Translations under genes and position numbers: made by a program | Source: Fallopia convolvulus | Lineage: Eukaryota > Streptophyta > Magnoliopsida > Caryophyllales > Polygonaceae | DNA length: 64,000 nt | Reading direction: 5' to 3' | Assembly (NCBI GenBank): GCA_964016875.1 | Contig: OZ024734.1 | Location: forward strand, 56,313,496 to 56,377,495 | Notes under the pieces: generated by a model | The model's database searches: none | What the model saw: the letters and a program-made list of their open reading frames with translations, nothing else | What the model was told of the DNA's origin: nothing | Part shown: in pieces, positions 12,657 to 22,221 of the stretch | How the letters are laid out: every line of letters begins with the position of its first letter | Position numbering within the stretch: position 1 is the stretch's first letter

Positions 12657-14418
12657 GACTTCATGGGGAACTTTGAGCACTATTTTCCTCCACCGAACCA
12701 TTGATTCAAGCTCAAGATGAAGTCTCCTTTCCTTGTTTCCACTTTTGTAAGTTTTATGTTTTCTTTTTCTTCTTTTTAATTTTTTTGTTTTCTTTTCTAT
12801 TTCTTTTCCCTTTTTTTCTTATTTTCCTTATAGTGGGGACACTGTAATTATTAAGTATGGGGTGGGGAGAAAGTAGAAAAATTATGTCCTAGGTGTTTCT
12901 GTGTTCTACGTAGTTGTTATTTCTTTTTAAATAGAAAAAAAATCGAAAAAACCAAAAAAAAAAAATGAAAAATTTAAAAATCCAAAAAGAGTTTAGAATT
13001 GATAGATATCCCTTCTTAAAGTTCTATGATAGCAATCATTAGCTTAATCATATAATTCCTTGCAAACATGTCTTTGAAAGTATAGCCGGATTCTTAAAAT
13101 TGAAATTATTGTTTTTAGAAGAGAATAGCATTTGATGAAATTGAGCACATATACTTTATAGCATAGATGATGCAATCCAACAAAATCTACCTTGTGAGAA
13201 ATTTTTGGCCTTATAGGGAGAACATTTATAAATCCCTCTTCTTTTTTGTGTAATTTACTCTCTTTATGCATATTATCTCTTGGAATTGCGATGGTTATCT
13301 ATTTCTTGAGACCCTTATAAGATTTTTAGTTCATTACTTGTGAAAATCATATGATGGAGAACTTATTTTAATGAGCCCTATTATTCCCTATCTACCTTTA
13401 CATTATTCCTTCTTTTGATAACCAATTCTGGCCTGAAACCTTTTCTTATTTTTAGCTCCACAAAAATTATTCCCTACCCGAGATAAGCTTGACCCTATCC
13501 GGGAATTAGGACTTAGACTGGAGAGGTAAAGTTTTGTGTTTTGTTAAAAAGAAAAGAGTTTATATTTGCTTGAATTGAAGGGTATTTGGGAAGGGTAGAT
13601 TGGAAGTCTCTTGTTATTACATGTAAGAAAGGTCTCTTGATTTAAAGATGCACAAAATAAAGTTTTAAAGGAAGAAATGTATACGGTGGATCGTTAACGA
13701 CCCGGATGGGGGTTCCTTAACGAGGCAGCGAGAAAAAAAAAAGAGAGAGAGAGAAAAAAGAGAAAGAAAGAAAGGAAAAGTTGAAGTGCATTTGTGTTTA
13801 TAAATAATATCAGGAGATTCTTTTATTTTGGTTATGAGACTTTCTAGGATGATAAAGGGTGAGTGAAAATGAGTGTGCATAAAGAAGAGTGAGTTTGGTA
13901 TATGTTTTTATGAGAGTTTTTGGACGTGTGAGTTTTTAGGAGTCTTTGATTCCCGGATATTATTAGCACCACATAGCCAAAATATTTTCCACTCCCTATT
14001 GTCTTTTACCAAGCCCCATTACAACCCGGCCGAATGGAAAGTTTTTCATTGAGTCTAAGTTCTCTTGATGATTCTTTGCTTGTTTTGACAAATCTTGGGT
14101 GGAGAGTATTGGTGATATAAGTTCCAATTTCTATGAGTTTTTGTATATAAGATGAGTTGAGAGATTGAAATTATAAGCCCAAACACTTGAGAGTTGAGTG
14201 AAACACATTATATCCCTTGAGAGGTTGGATTGTATTATTTTATGTCTATTTAAGTGCATATATGTGTAAGGATGTTAATAGTCTTTTGCTATAATTTTCT
14301 TATGTGTAGATGTTGCTTTTTAGAAGATGGCTATGTCTTAATGAGCATGATTTGTTTTGGTTTTGGTTAGTATCTTGTTTATTGCTTGAGGACAAGCAAG
14401 TCTAAGTATGGAGTATTT
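12657..14418 (+). mobile_element. 3' non-coding region of the Athila-type element
   Basis: No gene. It contains homopurine and homopyrimidine runs, a GA-rich stretch (13731-13775) and a motif pair with GTTAACGA at about 13690-13725. It ends in the phrase GAGGACAAGCAAGTCTAAG (about 14388-14406) just before the LTR, which is the hallmark of Athila/Tat 3' ends where the polypurine tract lies. Confidence 0.65.
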
Positions 14419-15918
14419 TGATGTTCGCATTTTTAGTATAGTTTTTGATAGGTTTTATTTGTTTATTAGGTTTAGTTTTGTTTAAGTTTAGGTTTAGTTT
14501 TGATTATTTTTAGTTAGTTTTGCATAAATCTGTGGAAAGAGTGGAATCTACACTATTTTGTGAATTTTGCAGGTTTTAGCAAGGAAAGAAGCTGAATGGA
14601 GCTGAATTTGGAGCATCACAGTGAAGGACGGGAGAGTGCAAGATTTAAGAAGTCGAAGCTTAAGAGTACAAGAGGAGGTGTTGAAGAAAACAAATCCCAG
14701 GATCGTTAACGAGGCTGTGAAGGGTCGTTAACGAGGCCACGAAGAGAAAGATTTCGAGTATTATTTTTATTATTCACCGATCCTGAGCGAGAATTTATTT
14801 TCGTATCGGTTGAGTATCTTTTTAGAATCTTTATGGGTTATTAGAATATGTATTTTAGGGTTTAATATCTTTCTAGATTTTATTTCTATCTTTTAGAGAT
14901 TGTTTCTATCTTTTTAGGAAAGTTTTTATCTTTTTAGCCTTTTTAGTTTTTTAGGATTTTCTAGTATAAATACCCTTCTATCTAGCATAGAAAGGAGGGG
15001 GGCTTGTTTTGGAGAAGATTTGGAGGAAGGCCGAAAGAGAGAGAATCGGATCGGAAGTCGGTGACGAGGTTCGGTAGACGATGGTTTCCGAGGTTCGTTG
15101 ATCGAGTTTGTGGTTCGGTGAATGATTTGTTTAGTTTTCTTCTAAATCTCTGTAAGACGATATTTTTGTTATTAATTTAAGTTTGAAGTTTTGTTTCAAT
15201 GTTTATTTTTGTTGAACTTTTTAGTTTCTTAATCATGAGTAGTGAGTAGTCTATTTTTCTAGGGTCGGGGTTAAGCCCGACGTAGTTGAGCATGTTTGAT
15301 GAGTAAGATTGTGTGTTGAATGTCTTTTATCTTTTATTAAGATTGTTTGTTGTGCTTAATACCGAAACGGAAGTTGAGGTAATTTGAGTTTTAACTTGAT
15401 TGAAAGAGAAAGTTAGTAACTTGAAGGTTGATATTGTTTGAAAACGAAAGTTTCAAGCTTTAGATACAAAACAAGCAATTGAGTAAGTTAGTTTATGAAA
15501 GTAGATTAGTTTACTTGTTAAGTCAATGAAAGTTGATGACTCTATCTATTTAAAGGCATGATCTTATCTTCTTACGAATTCTTATGCTTGGCTATGTTGT
15601 GGTGTCCCTTGTCCTAGATTTTTGTTTTAATTGAATTATTTCTGGTAAATCTTCGTTGTTGAGTACTTGCCTCGGTACCAAATATTAATTGGAATTTTAT
15701 TAGGTCGTTAATTGATATTTTTGTGTTCGGTGGTTCGGTAACGATCTTGACAAGGTCGTTAACGAGGCATCTCGTGAGTGTTGTGTTTGATTTTGTTTGA
15801 TTTTTATTAGATTGATAGACAAACAACCTTGCTTCCTGTGGAACGATCCTGACTCCACTGTACTCAGCGGGGTCTTGACTTACAAATTTATTTGTTGGCC
15901 GAGAATACCCAATCAACA
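14419..15918 (+). repeat. 3' LTR of Athila-type element 1
   Basis: About 1500 bp from TGATGTTCGC to CAATCAACA. Its last 300 bp match the LTR ends at 18863-18972 and 60198-60500, including the phrase ACTCAGCGGGGTCTTGA and an AAATTTATTTGTTG block. Two GTTAACGA motif pairs lie inside, at 14702-14740 and 15728-15770. The TATA-like TAGTATAAATA (about 14961) marks a likely promoter. The 5' LTR would lie left of the window. Confidence 0.8.
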
Positions 15919-17052
15919 GTATAGAAGTTGCATTTATCCCAATAGGCCTACAAGAATGTGACCGGTACAATAATGCCACGCATGAAAATTCTTGGACGAG
16001 ACAAGCCGGTTGTGCATGAAAACTTTCCCCCATGCATGTGGCTTTACGTGAGCAATTTGCTCATCATTTCTTAAATGGAGATTCGTCCCACATACGGTAT
16101 AAAAACACAAGCTAGTAGCTAGCCATCACTATATAAATGAGTTGGGCGCGTACAAGAATGTTCTCCATAAGTGTTTTTTTTATCTGGCCATCTAACATGG
16201 TGGTGGGAGAAAGCGAACTAGGTAACGATGTTTTTACACCACATGATTGAAAAGTTCATCAAAAATCACGGTTAGTGTTTTAGCAGGATTATCACGTTAA
16301 CGCATTACCTGCTATAATGAGGGAACCTTAACAAAAAAAATCAGTCTAAACACGTTAAACTCACAAACATAGTATAATTTAGTAAGAAATACAATAGATG
16401 ATTTTTAATACGAATAATGAAAGAAATTAGAACTTGGATTAAAGGAATCAAACTTTGAATTGATTGTTACGAGTTTACACAAAGGAATCAACCAAATGAC
16501 AACTTCTCGTAATGCACAAATCAAGAACAAAGCTTGGGATTATGAATCTATGATTCAATGCTTAGATCTTTGTGTGTCCTCATCCTTCATTCTCTTGGTC
16601 TTTTATAGTCAACTTCTATTGGCTAGTAATCCAAGGGTTATCGTAGACGACATTAATGGCTTAGCCATTACTGGCGAGTTTTACGCAAGTTATTAAATCC
16701 TTCTCTTGATTCTTGGCAAGCAATGGGCCTTCATTCACCATCGAAGTAGCCTCTCCCGAAAGTTGAAACGGGCCCAAGTTGGGATGACCCAATAGTACCT
16801 CCCAAAAACCCGCCAAAATTTCTCCCAAAAAGTTTCTAGGGTTTTTGAAATGTCTTGGAAGTTGTTTTTGCAGAGGAAGCAACATCATTGCACTTCGCCC
16901 GGGTTCTCTTCCTCTCAAGTCGTAAACAATCAGCTGAAGGGCGGGAAGGAGGAATAATCTACATACGAAAACCGTTTGGTTGTATGAAATCACGAGAGTT
17001 AGTATTTAATATAATCTCGTTTATAGCACGTAATTATTTTGGGTTTCATCAC
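15919..17052 (+). repeat. 5' LTR (left-truncated) of element X1
   Basis: Two blocks match the 3' LTR at 18364-18862: 15925-16060 with about 18530-18665, and 16926-17052 with 18680-18862. The left end is cut exactly where Athila element 1 ends, so Athila inserted into this LTR. A TATA-like TATAAAAA is at 16098-16105 and another (CTATATAAAT) at about 16130. The middle 860 bp are absent from the 3' LTR copy. It ends in TTTCATCA. Small ORFs are not supported. Confidence 0.6.
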
Positions 17053-17180
17053 TAGCCCCGTCTGCGGAAAGGGCGCTCCCTATCCGACCTACTCTCGGGT
17101 AATAATCAAGTAAGTGCGTCCTCTTCCCTCTTTATTTAGCGCTTCCTTTGTGTGCGGGCCCGAAAAGAGGGGCCTGCACC

Positions 17181-17390
17181 GCAGTCTCTGTGCGGCGCCA
17201 CGGAGTTAGCCCTAGCGTGCGCGGGCTTAGCCGCAGTCTTTGTGCGGTGCCACGGGGTTATCTCTGGCGTGTGCGGGCTTGGTCACAGTATCTGTGCGAC
17301 GCCACGAGGTTAGCCCTGGCGTGCGCTGGCTTAGCAGTAGTCTTTGTGCGGCACCACGGGGTTATCCCTGGAATGCGCAGGCTTAGCCAT
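17181..17390. repeat. Tandem array, 52-bp period, about 4 copies
   Basis: Unit starts (GCAGTCTCTG and variants) fall at 17181, 17233, 17285 and 17337, exactly 52 bp apart. Each unit can form a CCGCA...TGCGG stem around a 7-nt loop and a CGCCA...TGGCG stem around about 12 nt. Confidence 0.85.
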
Positions 17391-17398
17391 AATCTCGG

Positions 17399-17712
17399 TT
17401 GCAAGACGTCTCGGGTTGGCGACAACTCTCTTGGGGACGAGGTCCCAAATCTCGAAATACATACGCAACCCGAGTAAGGCTCGGGTTGGCAACAACTCTC
17501 TTGGGGACGAGGTCCCAAATCTCGAAAAGCGTGCACAAATTGAGCGAGGCTCAGGTTGGCGACAACTCTCTTGGGGACGAGGTCCCAAATCTCGAAAAGC
17601 GTGCGCAACCCGAGCGAGGCTCGGGTTGGCGACTACTCTCTTGGGAACGAGGTCCCAAATCTCGAAAAGCATGCGCAACCCGAGCGAGGCTCGGGTTGGC
17701 GACAACTCTCAA
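17399..17712. repeat. Tandem array, 70-bp period, about 4.5 copies, GAG-loop hairpins
   Basis: Copies of the phrase AACTCTC...GACGAGGTC begin at 17421, 17491, 17561, 17631 and 17701, exactly 70 bp apart. Each unit holds two short inverted repeats with a GAG loop: GGGACGAGGTCCC and CCCGAGCGAGGCTCGGG. This unit shares its layout with the 48-bp unit that follows, which looks like a shortened derivative. Confidence 0.88.
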
Positions 17713-18250
17713 AGGACGAGGTCCTAACTCTCTAAGCAAACGAGGTTTGCTAACTCTCAAAGGACGAGGTACTAACTCTCTAAGCAAACGAGGTTCGCTA
17801 ACTCTCGAAAGGATGAGGTCCTAACTCTCTAAAGCGAACAAGGTCCGCTAACTCTCAAAGGAAGAGGTCCTAACTCTCTAAGCGAACGAGGTTCACTAAC
17901 TCTCAAAGGACCAGGTCCTAACTCTCTAAGCGAACGAGGTTCGCTAACTCTCAAAGGACGAGGTCCTCACTCTCTAAGTGAATGAGGTTCGCTAACTCTC
18001 AAAGGAAGAGGTCCTAACTCTATAAGCAAACGAGGTTCGCTAACTCTCAAAAGGACGAGGTCCTAACTCTCTAAGCGAACGAGGTTCGCTAACTCTCGAA
18101 TGATGAGTTCCTAACTCTCAAAAGGACAAGGTCCTAATAATCTAAAGGACGAGTGCGTAACTCTCTAAAAGGACGAGGTCCTAACAATTTAAAGGACGAG
18201 GTTCTAACAATCTAAAGGACGAGGTTTGCTAACTCTCTAAGAGGACGAGG
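17704..18250. repeat. Tandem array, 48-bp period, about 9 copies plus degenerate tail
   Basis: Starts at 17704, 17752, 17800, 17850, 17898, 17946, 17994, 18042 and 18091 (steps of 48, one of 50, one of 49). Each unit has two perfect or near-perfect hairpins with GAG loops: AGGACGAGGTCCT and AGCGAACGAGGTTCGCT. From about 18100 the array decays into partial units. Confidence 0.88.
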
Positions 18251-18363
18251 TCCGCCAACTCTTGATAAAGGGGACAGGGTCCTAATTCTCTTCGTGAGGA
18301 TTGGCTTACCTATTTTTTGTCTCGTTTCCCTCGTAGAACGAGGGCACCGAGTCAAGGGCTTGT

Positions 18364-18862
18364 GATGGTGCGCGAAATAAATCGCTATATTATTTCGGAA
18401 TGAGCCGGGAATATTAGAACAAGAAGAAATAAACGACGCGTTACATGTACGTAATGTATATAGGTAATTAGACTACTCCATGCAAAAGTGCAACTCTTGC
18501 CAAAAACGTTATAATGAGTTGGGCCAAGTAAATAGAAGTAGAATTTGGCCCAATAGGCCCACAAGAATGTGATCGGCCCAATAATGCCACGCATGAAAAT
18601 TCTTGGACGAGACAAGTCGGTTGTGCATGAAAACTTTCCCCCATGCAAGTGGCTTTACGTGAGTAATTTGTAATGAGGATTACAAAACAATCAGCTGAAG
18701 GGCGGGAAGGATGAATAATCTACGATGAGGATTACAAAACAATCAGCTGAAGGGCGGGAAGGATGAATAATCTACGAACAAAAATTGTTTGGTTGTACAA
18801 AATCCCGAGAGTTAGTATTTAATATAATCCCGTTTATAGCACGTATTATTTCGGGTTTCATC
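18364..18862 (+). repeat. 3' LTR of element X1
   Basis: About 499 bp starting TGATGGTGCG and ending TTTCATCA, with short inverted termini TGATG/CATCA. It shares two blocks with the truncated 5' LTR. A 52-bp internal direct duplication begins at 18673 and again at 18725. The 860-bp middle section of the 5' copy is missing here. Confidence 0.6.
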
Positions 18863-18972
18863 AAGATTAGTAACTAAGCATAGACTTCTCTTCCCGTGGA
18901 CGAACTTGACTCCACTGTACTCAGCGGGGTCTTGATTATAAATTTATTTATTGTCAAGAAACCCTCTCAACA
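18863..18972 (+). repeat. Athila LTR 3' end (element 2)
   Basis: Matches the last 110 bp of the LTR at 14419-15918 (shared ACTCAGCGGGGTCTTGA and AATTTATTTATTG) and ends in CAACA directly before an Athila-type PBS. Its upstream part is displaced by X1. Confidence 0.8.
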
Positions 18973-18975
18973 AAT

Positions 18976-18992
18976 TGGCGCCGTTGCCGAGG
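18976..18992 (+). promoter_or_regulatory. Primer-binding site, Athila type (tRNA-Asp)
   Basis: TGGCGCCGTTGCCGAGG lies three bases after the LTR end. Athila/Tat elements use this kind of site, complementary to the tRNA-Asp 3' end, to prime minus-strand synthesis. It confirms that 18863-18972 is a 5' LTR end. Confidence 0.85.
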
Positions 18993-19086
18993 AAGCGATA
19001 GCGCTGTATTTAGTTGCTTTTAGGGTTTGGGAATAGCCCGACCCAGTTTTTTGTTTATAATATATTTGATTTTTTTTTCTCAGTTT

Positions 19087-19540
19087 ATGCAAGCAGGAAG
19101 GCGTAAGCTTAATTTTGATAATCCTTTATACGATTTTGAGCCTGAGTGTACCCTTCATCGCAGAAGAAGAGAGAAATGAGCAATGGCAACCCCTGAAGAG
19201 TTAGCTCAACGGATGGCCGACCTCCGAACTCAGATGGAGCGGCTACAAGATGATAGAGATACTACAGCTGCTACGGCTGCACATGAGAGGGCACATGCTG
19301 CTCAATTACAGGAACAATTGAATGTCATTCCGAGGAATGCCAAGCAATATATGCACCCGGAATTGAGGGTGCCAGAATCGACAATCATACTTCCTTGGGT
19401 TCCAGAATCGACAATCATACTTCTTGAGAAGTATGATTTTAGATTTTTTGGGGGCAACACCGACTCCAATAGGTCCCGATCCTCCACTCGAGTCGTTATT
19501 CTCACGATCCAAAAAATCTTAATTTGTAAAGAGGGAAAAG
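19087..19540 (+). pseudogene. Athila gag N-terminus, truncated
   Basis: The frame from ATG 19087 reads a start typical of Athila gag (NPLYDFEP followed by an Arg-rich stretch), then a TGA near 19176, then MATPEELAQRMADLRTQ with a predicted coiled coil up to about residue 60. Near 19370-19440 a 20-bp phrase is duplicated at a 32-bp step and a perfect 11-bp hairpin (AATCATACTTC / GAAGTATGATT) appears. After 19541 the sequence becomes element X type, so gag is cut off. Confidence 0.65.
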
Positions 19541-19668
19541 TACAAAACAATTAGATGGAGAGCGAGGAGGAGGAATAATCTATGTATAAAAATCATTTTG
19601 TTGTACAAACCCGAGAGTTAGTATTGATAAAATCACATACTTAGACGTATTATTTTCGGGTTTCAACA
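19541..19668 (+). repeat. LTR end of a second X-type element (X2)
   Basis: A diverged third copy of the block at 16926-17052 and 18680-18862, ending TTTCAACA. As in X1, a hairpin-type tandem array follows downstream. Confidence 0.55.
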
Positions 19669-20460
19669 CCTCTAACTAGGAGAGGATACCTGAACATGCT
19701 TGGGTGAGCGGTGGCCATACAGCTAAAATCTCTCGAATCTCGAGTGATATCCACATAAGTCCTTGCCAATTTATGTATTCTCACCCACTTTTGAGTAAAT
19801 AAGAAAGATGATGAATCATTTCCATAACTATCCCGATTCACAAAAAGTCAAATGAGGCGATGATAAATGCGCGATCCGAGCAAGACTCAGGATCGACGTA
19901 GACAACCAATTAAAAAGGTTGCAACTCAAGCGAGGCTTGGGGTTGCAACGACTCTCTTTGAACAAGCACAAACTCTCTTTGAAAAATATACAATCCGAGC
20001 GAGGCTTAGGATTGACTTAGACAACCAATTAAAAAGGTTGCAACTCAAGCAACACTTGGGTTGCATCGACTCTCTTTGAAAAATGCATGATCCGAGCGAG
20101 GCTCAGGATCAACAAAGACAACCTTTCAACTCAAGAGAGGTTTGAGATTGCACCAAATATCTTTGAAAAATGCGTGATTCGAGTGAGGCTCATGCTCTAT
20201 GTAGACAACCAATTAAAAAGATTGCAACTCAAGCAAGGCTTGGGTTTGTACGGAATCTCTTTGATACATGTGCAATCCTAGCGAGGCTTGATATTGATGC
20301 AGAAAACTAATTAAAAAAGGTTACAACTCAAGCGAGGTTTAGGGTTGCATCGACTATCTTTGAAAAATGTGTGATCCGAGTGAGGACCGGCATCGATTGC
20401 AACTCAAGCGAGGCTTGGGGTTGCAAAGACTCTCTATGATTCATGCACTCTATCTTGACA
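19669..20460. repeat. X2 internal region with about 97-bp-period hairpin array (6 copies)
   Basis: After about 200 bp of unique leader, units beginning GATCCGAGC or similar start at 19873, 19992, 20089, 20176, 20273 and 20373. Each unit has two inverted repeats around GAG-type loops: GATCCGAGCGAGGCTCAGGATC-like and CAACTCAAGCGAGGCTTGGGTTG-like (longest arms about 10 bp). The unit sequence differs from the X1 arrays, but the hairpin plan with its central CGAGG is the same. Open frames across it are by-products of the repeats. Confidence 0.75.
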
Positions 20461-20832
20461 TTTTTTAATTTCAAAAATATCCTACACTTTTAGTGTTCTT
20501 GCACAATCTACCTTCAAAGTGTCCACACTATGGGTAAAATTGGGTACTACTCCCTCACCTTTTCATTTTGTGACAAAAATGTTCAATTTGTGCATAGATA
20601 AATTTTTTTGAAAATTATAAATCATGTCCTTAAAGGATTACAATATTTACATATAATCATTTTAGATCTCAATTCTAAAACACTCTTAGTGAAAATTAAT
20701 TTAAAAACATAAAATTATTTTGGGTAAGATAAGCCACCATCATCGGCGAGGTGTAGGCTATGAGCGACTCAGAATCAAAAGCTTTAGCCAGTGTGAGCGG
20801 TCGATTGTGGTGGCTTGCAGTCCATAGACTCT
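20461..20832. other. AT-rich unassigned spacer
   Basis: No gene or recognisable element. A short GC-richer patch at about 20735-20825 shows no domain or repeat I can name. Confidence 0.5.
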
Positions 20833-20951
20833 AATCTATATCTATATCTATACTTCTATATCTATATCTATATCTATACTTCTATATCTATATCTATACT
20901 ACTTCTATATCTATATCTATATCTATATCTATATCTATATCTATATCTATA
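20833..20951. repeat. TATATC microsatellite
   Basis: Imperfect (TATATC)n run with interspersed TACT interruptions. The 5' end of the following Helitron abuts it, which may have been the target or may be a by-product of replication at the Helitron end. Confidence 0.85.
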
Positions 20952-21882
20952 TCTATACTACTATAAAAGCACAGCTAACTATTGAATCTCGTCCGTTCAT
21001 TTTATAGTTTTCTATATAACACTATCGTGCGGCTGTTATTAATTCATTATTTCTCAATTATGCTTTTGTTATTTTAATGTTCCTCGAACTTAGTGTCGGT
21101 CTTGCTTAGATCTTAAGTAATCTCGGGATATATATTCATGGAAAAGCGTGATCGACTTATGTTATATCTGGATGTAAATGTTTAGTTTTGACATGTCTCG
21201 GAAAACGTGTCCATGTTACTTTTCTTGTAAGCAAGCTCGGATAATTGTTTCTTAGTTGTGAAGAAAGCTCGTACAGTAATAATTTTGATATTTTAATGTT
21301 CCTCGAAATACGTGTCGGCATTGCTTAGCTCTTAAGTAATCTCGGGATATATATTCTTGGAAAAGCGTGATCGACTTAAGTGATATCTGGATGTAAATGG
21401 GTAATTTTGACATGTCTCGAAAAACGTGTCCAGGTTACTTCGCTTGTAAGCAAGCTCGGATAAGTTTGTTTCTTAGTTGTGAAGAAAGCTCGTACAATAA
21501 TAATTTTGATATTTTAATGTTCCTCGAAATTCGTGTCGGCATTGCTTAGCTCTTAAGTAATCTCGGTATATATATTCTTGGAAAAGCGTGATCGACTTAA
21601 GTGATATTTGGATGTAAATGGGTAATTTTGACATTTCTCGAAAAACGTGTCCATTTTGCTTCGCTTGTAAGCAAGCTCAGATACGTTTGTTTCTTAGCTG
21701 TGAAGAAAGCTCGTCCACGTAATAAAACAATTTCCACGACATTGGATGGCGTGAATTTAGTTAAATTAAAACCCAAAAAACCATGCCCCTTTACATAAAT
21801 TTATGTAAATGCCATTTCCATATCTCTACACTAATGAAATCTCCATCTTATAATCGCCGCGCAACGCGCGGTTTATTGCTAG
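20952..21882 (+). mobile_element. Non-autonomous Helitron 1
   Basis: Begins TCTATACTACTATAAAAG after an A at 20951. It ends with the hairpin CCGCGCAACGCGCGG, a 7-nt spacer and CTAG (21879-21882), followed by T. These are the 5' TC, 3' hairpin, CTRR end and A/T insertion site of plant Helitrons. The 931-bp body carries no Rep/helicase frame and consists largely of three 220-231-bp direct repeats starting at about 21076, 21295 and 21526. It lies 339 bp downstream of the NC2alpha stop codon and could carry or alter its 3' flank. Confidence 0.88.
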
Positions 21883-22221
21883 TAATGACAAAGGCGGCGA
21901 GATGATGGCTGTGGTGGCCATCTTTGGTGGCGAACAGAGGAGAAGGCATTGTTGAATTTTGGGAATTGTTGATTTGGGACTTGAAAACCCTAGATTGAAA
22001 ATTTGGGGATTTTATCAACCTGTTTCCTTTTGACTTAACATTTCCATTTCCCCTCCAAACAAGAAAGTAACCCTCTCTAATCATTAGGGCCAACTAACTG
22101 AAAGTCTGCAACTACTATTAGCACATTGGTCCACATCTAGTATACAAAAGCACTACAGACAAATAGAGAGTAAAGAGATTATCAATCTAAAAATCCAAAG
22201 CCTGGATGGGGAGTTGGACAG
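21883..22221. other. Downstream flank / probable 3' UTR of the NC2alpha gene
   Basis: 339 bp between the stop codon (22224-22222, minus strand) and the Helitron end. A short minus-strand open frame (21848-22093) has no recognisable product and crosses the Helitron border, so I treat it as chance. Confidence 0.5.

Larger units (their letters stand above)
17053..18363 (+). mobile_element. Non-coding internal region of element X1 made of tandem repeats
   Basis: The entire 1.3-kb interior lies between the two LTR copies and consists mainly of three consecutive tandem arrays (periods 52, 70 and 48 bp). No gag or pol frame exists. It therefore looks like a non-autonomous LTR element whose RNA would be a chain of short hairpins. 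Confidence 0.6.

Noticed and set aside
17148..17824. Overlapping long open frames on both strands in the X1 arrays
   Set aside because: GC-rich tandem repeats with periods of 52 and 70 bp keep several frames open; no domain and no conserved start.
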